NCBI GenBank assembly: GCA_003223695.1
Contig: QHVY01000218.1
Span: 1 to 22,357, forward strand
Length of the DNA stretch: 22,357 nt
DNA from: Acidobacteriota bacterium
GTDB taxonomy: Bacteria; Acidobacteriota; Thermoanaerobaculia; Gp7-AA8
Reading direction: 5' to 3'
The notes under the pieces: generated by a model
Seen by the model: the letters and a program-made list of their open reading frames with translations, nothing else
Database searches by the model: none
Told to the model about the DNA's origin: nothing
Program-made: the position numbers and the translations under genes
Shown here: piece after piece, positions 1 to 7,448 of the stretch
How positions within the stretch are numbered: the stretch's first letter is position 1
Layout of the letters: every line of letters starts with the position of its first letter

Positions 1-1464
1 TGCGGCGGAGAAAAAAAGGGCGGCGTCAGCAGCGGAGCGGCGAAGGACACGCTGGTCATCGCGCTGATGTCCACGCCGACGAATCTCGATTCCCGCGTCG
101 GCGCAGACAATGCGTCGGGCCGGATGTTCGATTTGGTTCACAGCGGCTTGATCAAAGTCACTCCGAACTTCGATTACGCGCCTGATGTGGCGGAGAAGTG
201 GGAGACGCCCGACGACAGGACGATCATCTTTCACCTCAATGCAAACGCCAAGTTCCATAACGGGCAGCCGGTAAAAGCCGCCGACGTGAAGTGGACGTAT
301 GACTCGATGATGAATCCGAACTTCGTGACCTCGAAGCGCTCCGGATATGAAGCCGTTGATCACATCGAGGCACCCGACGATCACACGGTCATTTTCAAAT
401 TGAAAGAGCCCAATCCAGGCATCTTCGACAATCTGACCACCGGCATTCTGCCGACGGGCGCGGACACGAACGTTTACAAAACGAAGCCGATTGGCGCCGG
501 ACCGTACAAAGTCGTCGAATTCCGAGCCGATGATCGCATCGTCCTCGAGGCCTTCGATCAGTGGCACGGCGGGGCGCCGAAGATCAAGCACGTCATCGTA
601 CGCATCATTCCCGACGCGACGACGCGCGTGCTCGAGATGCGCCGCGGAACAGTCAATTTCGAAGTCAACGAGATTCCCTTCGAGAACGTGGCCGAATTCG
701 ATGGCAAGTCCGATTTCAAAGTGGTGAGGTCACCCGGCTCGGTCTATCAATACATCGCCATCAACATGCGCGACCCAATCCTCGGCAAAGTGGATGTTCG
801 CCGCGCGATCGCGTATGCGATCGACCGCGGACGCATTATTCGGGACATCCAGCGTGGTTACGCTGAGCCCACCGATACGATGTTTGGGAAGGGGCACTGG
901 GCGCGCGCAGAAAATCTGCCGACGTATCCCTACGATCCAAATAAGGCCAAGCAATTGCTCGCGCAGGCCGGGTATGCAAACGGATTCAAATTCGTTTTCA
1001 AAACGTCGACCGATGCCGAGGCGAACTCGCGGGCGCAGGTGATTCAACAGATGCTGAAGCAGGTGGGAGTCAATATGGAGATCCAGTCGAACGAGATGTC
1101 GACGTTCTTCGCGGACATTGGCAAAGGCAATTTTCAGATGTATTCGCTGAGCCGGAACGGCATCGCTGATCCCGATTTCTACTACGTGATTTTCTATTCG
1201 AAGAACACTCCGCCCGATGGGCAGAATCGCGGCTACTACAACAATCCGAAAGTCGATCAGTTGATCATGCAGGGCCGCTCGACGTTCGATCGCGCAAAAC
1301 GCAAACCGGCTTACGCGGAAATCCAGAAGATCGTACAGGATGATCTGCCCTACATCTCGCTCTACATGCAGGATAACGTGGCGGTGATGCGCAGTAACAT
1401 CGACGGCTACGTGCAGTATCCGGCTGGGTTCCTGCTATCAGTGCCGCAAATGAGCATCCGCTGA
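1..1464 (+). CDS. Peptide-type ABC transporter substrate-binding lipoprotein (SBP family 5), 5' end outside window
   Basis: The reading frame is open from base 1 and its first codon is Cys followed by Gly-Gly-Glu-Lys-Lys, the typical start of a mature lipoprotein, so the window probably begins exactly at the lipobox cysteine with the signal peptide just upstream. The visible 487 residues match the family 5 (DppA/OppA/NikA) solute-binding fold: an N-terminal lobe with 'SGRMFDLVHSGLIK' and 'FHNGQPVKAADVKWTYDSM', and a C-terminal lobe with 'DVRRAIAYAIDR' and a late 'YNNPKVDQLI' segment. Such proteins are anchored outside the inner membrane and deliver oligopeptides, dipeptides or other solutes to a permease. 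The substrate cannot be read from sequence. No permease or ATPase gene lies downstream; the next gene is convergent, so any transporter partners must be upstream of the window. An internal ATG at 67 is not the start, because the family fold begins before it. Confidence 0.9.
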   Translation, partial: CGGEKKGGVSSGAAKDTLVIALMSTPTNLDSRVGADNASGRMFDLVHSGLIKVTPNFDYAPDVAEKWETPDDRTIIFHLNANAKFHNGQPVKAADVKWTYDSMMNPNFVTSKRSGYEAVDHIEAPDDHTVIFKLKEPNPGIFDNLTTGILPTGADTNVYKTKPIGAGPYKVVEFRADDRIVLEAFDQWHGGAPKIKHVIVRIIPDATTRVLEMRRGTVNFEVNEIPFENVAEFDGKSDFKVVRSPGSVYQYIAINMRDPILGKVDVRRAIAYAIDRGRIIRDIQRGYAEPTDTMFGKGHWARAENLPTYPYDPNKAKQLLAQAGYANGFKFVFKTSTDAEANSRAQVIQQMLKQVGVNMEIQSNEMSTFFADIGKGNFQMYSLSRNGIADPDFYYVIFYSKNTPPDGQNRGYYNNPKVDQLIMQGRSTFDRAKRKPAYAEIQKIVQDDLPYISLYMQDNVAVMRSNIDGYVQYPAGFLLSVPQMSIR

Positions 1465-1484
1465 CGCTGCGCGCCAGCGGATCC

Positions 1485-1555
1485 GTTGTCAGTTGTCGGT
1501 GATCGGTTGTCGACAAGTGACCACCGACAACTGACCACGCGCGGCGAAGCCGCGC
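1485..1555. repeat. Heptad-unit hairpin element plus short GC hairpin between convergent genes
   Basis: The left part reads as 7-nt units GTTGTCA, GTTGTCG, GTGATCG and GTTGTCG (1485-1512). The right part (1513-1538) read on the other strand gives GTGGTCA, GTTGTCG, GTGGTCA. A perfect 13-bp inverted match pairs 1488-1500 with 1523-1535. Directly after it, 1539-1545 and 1549-1555 form a perfect 7-bp stem around GAA. A small 5-bp stem (1465-1479) follows the stop of the binding-protein gene. There is no T-tract, so this is not a classic intrinsic terminator, although its place between convergent genes would allow that role. Confidence 0.8.
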
Positions 1556-1559
1556 CGAA

Positions 1560-3980
1560 TCAAAATGCCTGCGTCGTCGCCACTGAGATCACCAGCCCGC
1601 GCTTGCTGATCGGGCTGTCGTTGACTGCGTACGCAGCGTCGACGCGGATGATCGCCGATTGGTAACGGGCGATCGAAAATCGCAATCCGGCGCCGAAATC
1701 ACTGCGTAACCCGCCGACGCGCGCGCTGTCGAGAAAAATCGCCGCGCCTGGCTCGACGACCTGCCACAGCTCGCGGCCTAGGAACATGCGCTGCTCGATA
1801 TTCAGCAGTACGCGGCGCCGTCCCTCGAACGCGAAGTTTGGATAGGCGCGCAGTCCATTCTGCCCGTCGGCGAAAAACTGCACGTCCCGATCGAGATGCG
1901 ACCCGAGATCGGCGCGCAGGCGGGAGACGAGCGTCATCGGATATCGGGTGGAAAACTTCACGACGAGCCGCCCGTCGCCAGACCAGATCGTGTTGCGATT
2001 CGTGTCGCCCGCGCGCGTACTCGCAAGGACATGCATGAGAACGAAGCTGCGTGAACCGAGACGGCGTCCGACGGAGCTATCGCTGCGAACGCGCCAGATT
2101 CTCGGCGCAGAGTGGCCGATATCGGCCGAGGCGTGAGCGCCGAGGTTGAAGTCCTGGTCTTTCAGACCGTAATCGACATGGTCGAGTTTGATGAGATCGA
2201 ATTGCGTCGAATCGAGACCGAGCGTCACGAATCGAAAACGCCGCTCATCGGGCTGCAGTCCGAAAACGGGCGCGAAGGTGTCGGTTAGGAAATCCATCCC
2301 GGCAAGGAGCCGCAGATTTCCAACGCCTTGCGTGTCGATTTTCACGCCACCGTTCAGCTCGAGCTCCCGATGCTCGTGCCGAAACTGAGAATGGATCGCA
2401 GCGTCTTGATAGATCCGCGCGACTTGCAGCAGATGATCTGTCAGACCGTCGAGCGTGAAGTGCGTCGACGACGCGAAGAGCGGCCGCCCGATGGCCAGCC
2501 GCTCCTCATTTCCATCCGAATTTTTCGCCAGGAGCACGTTCGCATTCCAGTAGCGCCCGAATGTGGCCGGATCGATGAACTCGATCGAATTCAATCGCCG
2601 CTCCCGCCCCTGCTCGGTGTGCAGACCGAGCGAGCTTCCGCGGCCGAACAGATCGAGCTGCGTCACCGCAAACGTGTACAGCGATCGTCCGCCGTCGTTC
2701 GAAAATTCGAGGTCAACGTCAGTCGAAAACGCGTCCTGGGTCGTGACGTCGACGTCGACGATTCCGTCATGCTGTTGACCGGCGGTCACGGAGACCGTTT
2801 TCAAAAAATCGAAGGTGCGCAGATTGCGCTCCGACTCAGTCAGCTTTCCTGCATCGAACGGCTCGCCCTCGCGAAAGAGCAGGAATCTTCGAATCAACTC
2901 TTCCGGCGTTCGAACGGCAATCATGTCGACAGCGCGATACAAACCTCCATGGCTCGCCTCTTCTGGATCGAAGACGGGCGCGGTGTGAATTGCGATTTTT
3001 CCGATGCGCAGCACCGGCGCCGACTTGACGGTCAGGTGACCGAGGCCGTCGAGCGCGCGAGAGAGATCGCCGTCGCGCAGTGTTGCCAACGCGTCGCGGT
3101 CACCGCGCAAATAGGCGTCGAGAAAAACGATCGACGTCATGCGAATCACATCGTGCGCAGGACGCGTAGCCTCGCTCTCCTCGTCGGAAAACGTGGTGTG
3201 ACTTGCCCCACCCACTACGAGAAGGTATTGGTCATCACGACGGATGCTGTTGAACGGCGTGCGCCGTTTGCGCGGCAGTGTGCGGGCCAGCAGATCCCAA
3301 TCTCGCGTGCCGGTCATGTGCAGAACCGGAGTGGCGATTTGCGTGTAGGACGCTGATTGAAAATTCTCGGACATCGACATCTCGATCGCCGCACTCACGC
3401 GCGGATCGCGAAAGTTGACCACGCTGCCGTCGGGAAACAGCACGCGTAATCCAGCCATCGCCAGGGCGCCGTATGCGCCGACCGAATGCCCCGCAACGGC
3501 GATGTGCGCGCGATCGAGCCGAGTGCGAAGCGGCGGCGGCAGCGCGTCGTCGAGTTGAAGCTGATCGATGACGAAATGCAGATCCTCAGGAATGTTGACC
3601 TGATAGCGGCCACCACCGTGGTGTTCGGGATGGACGGCGACATAGCCGTAGCTCGCCCAATGAGTCCCGAGATAGCTGTAGCCGAATCGCGAATTGCCGA
3701 AACCGTGCGAGAAGATGATGACGGGGTGGAGTGTGGGTGCCGGCCCTTCGGTCGGCACACCGCCGGCCAGAGGGCCGGCGGCCACACCAGCGGGTGCATA
3801 GATGTGCACCGGAACATGGCGCTGCCGCTTCGCGTCGAACCAATCGAGGTCGTACTGGACGACGCGATATGGGCCGGCGCGTGCAAATTGTGCGAGCTTC
3901 GGATCGGTCAGCGACCCGCGAGGAATCGTTGCGCACGAGGTGGCGAGCACGAGGCAACCGATTGCGGCGAGCCGGTTCAC
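1560..3980 (-). CDS. Lipoprotein alpha/beta hydrolase fused to a POTRA domain and Omp85-type beta-barrel
   Basis: The product is about 806 residues from the GTG at 3980, chosen because it gives a clean lipoprotein signal (MNRLAAIGCLVLATSC). An ATG at 4055 in the same frame would only add a Pro/Arg-rich stretch. Residues about 35-310 are an alpha/beta hydrolase of the PAF-acetylhydrolase/chlorophyllase-like type: oxyanion HGFG (92-95), nucleophile elbow GHSVG with Ser166, probable Asp227 (TGTRDWD) and His261 (GGASHTT). Residues about 325-415 resemble a POTRA of acidobacterial BamA-like proteins (LFREGEPFDAGKLTESERNL). The remaining ~390 residues are alternating amphipathic strands of a surface-antigen barrel ending in 'TTQAF', with the terminal Phe usual for outer-membrane proteins. 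The order passenger-POTRA-barrel is that of PlpD (type Vd secretion), but PlpD carries a patatin. Function and substrate are inferred. The lipoprotein signal is odd for a barrel protein. A short GC-rich inverted repeat encodes residues about 67-80. The gene has no close operon partner downstream. Confidence 0.82.
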   Translation of the reverse strand: MNRLAAIGCLVLATSCATIPRGSLTDPKLAQFARAGPYRVVQYDLDWFDAKRQRHVPVHIYAPAGVAAGPLAGGVPTEGPAPTLHPVIIFSHGFGNSRFGYSYLGTHWASYGYVAVHPEHHGGGRYQVNIPEDLHFVIDQLQLDDALPPPLRTRLDRAHIAVAGHSVGAYGALAMAGLRVLFPDGSVVNFRDPRVSAAIEMSMSENFQSASYTQIATPVLHMTGTRDWDLLARTLPRKRRTPFNSIRRDDQYLLVVGGASHTTFSDEESEATRPAHDVIRMTSIVFLDAYLRGDRDALATLRDGDLSRALDGLGHLTVKSAPVLRIGKIAIHTAPVFDPEEASHGGLYRAVDMIAVRTPEELIRRFLLFREGEPFDAGKLTESERNLRTFDFLKTVSVTAGQQHDGIVDVDVTTQDAFSTDVDLEFSNDGGRSLYTFAVTQLDLFGRGSSLGLHTEQGRERRLNSIEFIDPATFGRYWNANVLLAKNSDGNEERLAIGRPLFASSTHFTLDGLTDHLLQVARIYQDAAIHSQFRHEHRELELNGGVKIDTQGVGNLRLLAGMDFLTDTFAPVFGLQPDERRFRFVTLGLDSTQFDLIKLDHVDYGLKDQDFNLGAHASADIGHSAPRIWRVRSDSSVGRRLGSRSFVLMHVLASTRAGDTNRNTIWSGDGRLVVKFSTRYPMTLVSRLRADLGSHLDRDVQFFADGQNGLRAYPNFAFEGRRRVLLNIEQRMFLGRELWQVVEPGAAIFLDSARVGGLRSDFGAGLRFSIARYQSAIIRVDAAYAVNDSPISKRGLVISVATTQAF
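3739..3781. repeat. GC-rich palindromic insert inside the hydrolase-barrel gene
   Basis: Inverted repeats 3760-3768/3773-3781 (9 bp, loop AGAG) and 3739-3746/3772-3779 (8 bp) overlap each other. On the minus strand the segment encodes a Gly/Pro/Ala-rich stretch (about AGPLAGGVPTEGPAP) between two conserved-looking strands of the hydrolase, as expected for an in-frame insertion in a surface loop. Its GTGCCGGC-type words resemble the element at 4011-4069. Confidence 0.55.
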
Positions 3981-4010
3981 ATTCAAGATTCGTGGCAACG
4001 GCGGGCGAGT

Positions 4011-4069
4011 GGCGGCACCCTCGCAGCCCGGGTGCCGGCCAGGGGGTGCCGACACGCGAGAATGCCGCC
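4011..4069. repeat. GC-rich inverted-repeat element, copy A
   Basis: Arms 4011-4024 and 4056-4069 pair at 12 of 14 positions. The interior (about 4022-4055) is close in sequence to copy B at 4480-4520, sharing 'CGCAGCCCGG', 'GCCGG' and 'AGGGGGT' in the same order. It lies just upstream of the hydrolase-barrel start codon, in what would be its leader. Confidence 0.65.
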
Positions 4070-4095
4070 GCTCGGCGGCCGTTGCATAGAAGCTT

Positions 4096-4140
4096 GTGGC
4101 GGGTAGCGGGTGGCCCCACCCGCTACACGCTACCCACTAC
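4096..4140. repeat. Heptad-unit hairpin supplying a stop codon
   Basis: The left arm is GTGGCGG, GTAGCGG, GTGG (4096-4113). The right arm read on the minus strand is GTAGTGG, GTAGCGT, GTAGCGG, GTGG (4140-4116). The inner 11 bp (4103-4113/4116-4126) pair perfectly around a 2-nt loop. The arms are 18 and 25 nt, differing by exactly one 7-nt unit. The TAG stop of the neighbouring small membrane protein gene (4123-4125) lies inside the right arm. Confidence 0.85.
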
Positions 4141-4452
4141 CAGCCGGTTGTGCGGTGGCGAGCGTGGATCTGCGGTAGGGACAAGAAGCAGCGAGGCGCG
4201 GCGAACGCGCGACGTCCGGATTCGCGCGATCGTCACGAACGTGATGACGAGGATGACGGCCTCGACAACGATGGCCAGCGCTTCCTCGAACGAGTCGCGA
4301 TCGGTCAGAAGATCGTCCGAGACGGAGACGATCGGAAAGAGCAAAGCCAACGCGCAACCAATCGCAACGGAGACGCGGTTAGATCGCCGCGGCGTGATGA
4401 GCAGCGCCGTGATGGCGATCGCAAGCCAGAGGAGGTTGAGGAAGAGTTCCAT
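4123..4452 (-). CDS. Small membrane protein, paralogue of the next gene upstream
   Basis: About 109 residues from the ATG at 4452 (MELFLNLLWLA). A longer in-frame ATG at 4479 would start inside a repeat element and is not supported by the paralogue. Three hydrophobic segments are visible (about residues 3-20, 29-43 and 60-78), with a conserved-looking 'ALLFPIVSVSDDLLTDRD' between the second and third, and an Arg-rich cytosolic tail. The neighbour at 4570-4875 has the same plan, including the 'DPRSPP' tail. I recognise this as a small membrane protein type seen in Acidobacteriota, but know no function. After DPRSPP the paralogue stops within two residues, whereas this protein runs on for NRLVVGSV, of which the last six residues and the stop are encoded by the hairpin at 4096-4140. 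Confidence 0.72.
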   Translation of the reverse strand: MELFLNLLWLAIAITALLITPRRSNRVSVAIGCALALLFPIVSVSDDLLTDRDSFEEALAIVVEAVILVITFVTIARIRTSRVRRASLLLVPTADPRSPPHNRLVVGSV

Positions 4453-4463
4453 GTCGTCGCAGC

Positions 4464-4540
4464 CGTCAAGTGGCGGCATCCCGCAGCCCGGACGCCGGCT
4501 TCAGGGGGTAGCCAGCGCGCGGGAACGCCGCCGCTTCACG
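4464..4540. repeat. GC-rich inverted-repeat element, copy B
   Basis: Arms 4464-4484 and 4519-4540 are an imperfect 20-bp inverted repeat (one indel, few mismatches). The interior is similar to copy A at 4011-4069, so the two are diverged members of one family lying about 450 bp apart. This copy lies between the two paralogous small membrane protein genes, ending 12 bp before the ATG of the downstream one. Confidence 0.7.
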
Positions 4541-4569
4541 CCTGCGACAAAGCAAATCGCAGACTGGCG

Positions 4570-4875
4570 TCAGCGGACGGGCGGTGAGCGGGGATCGGAA
4601 GGAGTGGCGACGTGGACGGCGTAAAACCGCTGTGGTAACGAACGGAGGCGTGCGATGGCGATGAACGCGATAGCCAGGACGATCGATACTACGAGACCAG
4701 GGGCGGCGTCGTTGAATGTCCGGTCCGCGTTGAAATCATCGGATGCCGAGATGATCGGAAACAGAAGTGCTACGACGGCGATCACCACAAACCACGCCAG
4801 GCGCGACCGCTTCGGCACGAGCATGAAACCCGCCGCGGCGACGGCCACCCAGATGAGATTTAACGTCAGTTCCAT
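4570..4875 (-). CDS. Small membrane protein, tandem paralogue
   Basis: About 101 residues from the ATG at 4875 (MELTLNLIWVA), chosen because it aligns with the start of the paralogue at 4452. The ATG at 4902 would overlap the glnA stop by four bases and add only MSSSYTVQA. Three predicted membrane helices, a shared 'ALLFPIISASDDFNADR' segment and a C-terminal 'DPRSPPVR' match the downstream copy, so this is a tandem duplication. It follows glnA by 23 bp on the same strand and may be co-transcribed. No enzymatic motif is visible and the function is unknown. The conserved Asp pair after the second helix is the most likely functional site (inference). Confidence 0.75.
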   Translation of the reverse strand: MELTLNLIWVAVAAAGFMLVPKRSRLAWFVVIAVVALLFPIISASDDFNADRTFNDAAPGLVVSIVLAIAFIAIARLRSLPQRFYAVHVATPSDPRSPPVR

Positions 4876-4898
4876 CGCCTGCACAGTATACGACGAAC

Positions 4899-6323
4899 TC
4901 AAATATCAAAATACAGCGCGAATTCCCAGGGATGCGGACGCAAGCGGATCGCATCCACTTCGTTTTTCCTTTTGTAATCGATCCACGTGTCGATCAGATC
5001 CTTCGTGAAGACATCGCCTTCGAGCAGCCAATCGTGATCCGCTTCCAACGCATCGAGCACGACATCAAGCGATCCGGGTAGCTGCTTGATCTTAGCCGCC
5101 TGTTCCGGCTCGAGCTCGTAGAGATCCATATCCATCGGCTCGCCCGGATCGAGCTTCTTGCGCACTCCATCGAGTCCTGCCATGAGGCACGCGGAGAATG
5201 ACAGGTATGGATTCGCAGAAGGATCGGGCGTGCGGAATTCGATTCGCTTCGCTTTTTCCGCTTGCGAATACATCGGGATGCGCACGCACGCAGAACGGTT
5301 GCGCTGACTGTAGGCGAGATTGATCGGTGCCTCGTACCCGGGAACGAGCCGGCGATAGCTGTTTGTCGTCGGTGCGATCAGAGCGCAGAGCGCCGGCGCA
5401 TGCTTGAGAATCCCGCCGATGTAATGCAGACACATCTTCGAGATTCCGGCGTATCCGCTCTTGTCATAGAAAAGATTCTTCCCGCCCTTCCAGAGACTCT
5501 GGTGCGTGTGCATTCCTGAGCCATTGTCCTGAAACAGTGGCTTGGGCATGAACGTGGCGGTCTTCCCGAATCGTTTTGCGGTGTTCTTCGCGCAGTACTT
5601 GTACCAGAGCACTTTGTCGGCCATGCGCGTGAGCGTGTCGAAGCGCATGTCGATCTCCGTCTGGCCGGCTGTGCCGACTTCGTGATGATGCACTTCCACC
5701 TGAATGCCGACCTTCTCCAACGCCAGAACCGTCGCCGTCCGGATGTCCTGGAACTTATCCATCGGCGGGACAGGAAAGTAGCCCTGTTTGTAACGCGGCT
5801 TGTATCCGAGGTTCGGGCGCTCCGGCGTTCCCTCTTTTCCTGCGTTCCAGAATCCCGCCTCGGAGTCGAGATAGTAGAAACCGTAGTTGTAGCTCTGATC
5901 GAAACGCACGTCGTCGAGAAAGAAAAATTCGAGCTCGGGGCCGATGTACACGACGTCCGCGAGGCCCGATTTCTTCAGGTACGCCTCCGCCTTCTGGGCA
6001 ATGTTCCGCGGATCGCGCGAGTACATCTTGGCTGTGATCGGGTCCTTCACATTGCAGGTCAAGACCATCGTCGGCTCGGCCGTGAACGGATCCATCACGG
6101 CCGTGTCGGGATCGGGAATCAGAAGCATGTCCGATTCATGAATGCTCTGATATCCCCGGATCGAGGAGCCGTCGAAACCGATTCCCTCCTCGAAAAGATC
6201 CTCGCTCAGCTCGCTGATTGGAATTGAGAAGTGCTGCCAGAGGCCGGGAACATCGATGAAACGCAGATCGACGATACGGGCGCCATTATCTTTCGCCGTT
6301 TTGATCGCGTCTCTGGCACTCAT
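4899..6323 (-). CDS. glnA: Glutamine synthetase type I
   Basis: This 474-residue enzyme makes glutamine from glutamate, ammonia and ATP in the cytoplasm. All GSI landmarks are present: DGSSIRG near residue 50, the metal-binding ELEFFF segment near 130, EVGTAGQTEIDMRFDTL, NGSGMHTHQSLW, and NRSACVRIP followed by EFRTPDPSANPYLSF. Length is as expected for a bacterial GSI. The C-terminal MDLYELEPEQ segment aligns with the adenylylation loop of enterobacterial GlnA (NLYDLPPEE), and its Tyr is kept, so control by GlnE-type adenylylation is possible (inference; no glnE or glnB is in the window). The ATG is supported by AGGAG six bases upstream. It starts 12 bp after the end of the type II glutamine synthetase gene, so the two are almost certainly one transcript. 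Confidence 0.97.
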   Translation of the reverse strand: MSARDAIKTAKDNGARIVDLRFIDVPGLWQHFSIPISELSEDLFEEGIGFDGSSIRGYQSIHESDMLLIPDPDTAVMDPFTAEPTMVLTCNVKDPITAKMYSRDPRNIAQKAEAYLKKSGLADVVYIGPELEFFFLDDVRFDQSYNYGFYYLDSEAGFWNAGKEGTPERPNLGYKPRYKQGYFPVPPMDKFQDIRTATVLALEKVGIQVEVHHHEVGTAGQTEIDMRFDTLTRMADKVLWYKYCAKNTAKRFGKTATFMPKPLFQDNGSGMHTHQSLWKGGKNLFYDKSGYAGISKMCLHYIGGILKHAPALCALIAPTTNSYRRLVPGYEAPINLAYSQRNRSACVRIPMYSQAEKAKRIEFRTPDPSANPYLSFSACLMAGLDGVRKKLDPGEPMDMDLYELEPEQAAKIKQLPGSLDVVLDALEADHDWLLEGDVFTKDLIDTWIDYKRKNEVDAIRLRPHPWEFALYFDI

Positions 6324-6329
6324 GGCCGA

Positions 6330-6334
6330 CTCCT
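6330..6334 (-). promoter_or_regulatory. Ribosome binding site of glnA
   Basis: AGGAG on the minus strand, six bases before the glnA ATG. It lies within the 12-bp gap and the last codon of the upstream glutamine synthetase II gene and fixes the start at 6323. Confidence 0.8.
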
Positions 6335-6335
6335 G

Positions 6336-7397
6336 TTATCGCCGTGCGAAGTCTGCTGCTGCCTCCGTCTGTCTCATCGATCCTGCCCCGTCGCCGCACA
6401 CCGTCTCGATCAAAATCGCGCAGACCTGATAGGGATCCATATTCGCCGCGGGCCGGCGATCCTCGAAATATCCGCGACCAGCATTCACGCTGGCCATCGG
6501 AATGCGAACCGAAGCTCCGCGATCGAATTGACCGTAGCGAAATGCGTGAATCGGTGAGGTCTCATGGAGTCCCGTGAGGCGCTCCTCGTTGTGCGCGCCG
6601 TAGACTTTGATGTGTTCGTCGTGGTGCTTCTCGAGTCTCTTCATCGCCTCTTCGATTACTTTGAGCCCGCCCGCTTCGCGCATCGGCTTCGTTGAGAAGT
6701 TCGTGTGCGCGCCTGCACCGTTCCAATCTCCTTTGACCGGTTTCGGATAGAGCGTGGCGCTGACACCGAATTCTTCACCGACCCGGTAGAGCAGCCAGCG
6801 AGCCAACCAGAGCTCGTCGGCGATATCGGGCGCTACGATGGCACCCACCTGAAACTCCCACTGCGCCGGCATCACCTCGGCATTCGTACCGACGATGTGA
6901 ATTCCGGCGCGCATGCACGCGGCGGTGTGCGCTTCCACAACGTCGCGACCGAAGACTTCATCGCTTCCAACTCCGCAGTAGTAGCCGCCCTGCGGCGCGG
7001 GAAATCCGTTGTCCGGCCAGCCTAGGGGACGAGCGCCCTGGAAGAAGGTGTATTCCTGCTCGATGCCGAACCACGCTTCCTGCGATTTGTATTTTTCGGC
7101 GACCTCTCGCAGATGCGCTCGCGTATTGCTCCAGTGCACACTGCCATCGGGATTTAGAACTTCGCACAGTACGAGAATGGCCCCGTCCGTGTGCAGTGGA
7201 TCGGGCACGTATCTCACCGGATGCAACTGCAGATCGCTGAAGTGGCCGCTCGCCTGATATGTGCTCGAGCCGTCGAATCCCCACTCCGGCACATCCTTGA
7301 GCGATTTCACATCATCGATGACTTTTGTTTTCGAACGCAGCTTCGCAGTCGGCTTTTGCCCATCAATCCAGATGTACTCCGCGGTGATCTTGGCCAA
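6336..7397 (-). CDS. glnII: Glutamine synthetase type II (eukaryotic-type)
   Basis: The 353-residue product is a type II glutamine synthetase, the shorter form known from eukaryotes, rhizobia and actinomycetes and not regulated by adenylylation. Visible landmarks are EYIWIDG at the N-terminus, EWGFDGSST, AWFGIEQEYTFF, GTNAEVMPAQWEFQVG, NGAGAHTNFSTKPMR and FDRGASVRIP near the C-terminus. The start is a TTG at 7397: it gives MAKITAEYIWIDG, the expected first residues, and has a strong AAGGAGGG nine bases upstream. It heads a two-gene operon with glnA. The gap to the GGDEF gene upstream is 51 bp. Carrying GSI and GSII back to back suggests that one set of conditions switches on both, or that they form a backup pair (inference). 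Confidence 0.96.
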   Translation of the reverse strand: MAKITAEYIWIDGQKPTAKLRSKTKVIDDVKSLKDVPEWGFDGSSTYQASGHFSDLQLHPVRYVPDPLHTDGAILVLCEVLNPDGSVHWSNTRAHLREVAEKYKSQEAWFGIEQEYTFFQGARPLGWPDNGFPAPQGGYYCGVGSDEVFGRDVVEAHTAACMRAGIHIVGTNAEVMPAQWEFQVGAIVAPDIADELWLARWLLYRVGEEFGVSATLYPKPVKGDWNGAGAHTNFSTKPMREAGGLKVIEEAMKRLEKHHDEHIKVYGAHNEERLTGLHETSPIHAFRYGQFDRGASVRIPMASVNAGRGYFEDRRPAANMDPYQVCAILIETVCGDGAGSMRQTEAAADFARR

Positions 7398-7406
7398 AAC
7401 GGGGAT

Positions 7407-7414
7407 CCCTCCTT
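7407..7414 (-). promoter_or_regulatory. Strong ribosome binding site deciding a TTG start
   Basis: AAGGAGGG on the minus strand, nine bases before the TTG at 7397. There is no suitable in-frame ATG near, and the encoded N-terminus matches type II glutamine synthetases, so this site settles the unusual start. Confidence 0.82.
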
Positions 7415-7448
7415 CAAATTTGGATGCGCGAGGATAGCAGAAACGACA

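Noticed and set aside
2328..3356. 342-codon open frame on the plus strand, antisense to the hydrolase-barrel gene
   Set aside because: It is rich in Arg, Gln and Val without hydrophobic pattern or motif, while the minus strand carries recognisable hydrolase, POTRA and barrel sequence. High GC makes long antisense frames common.
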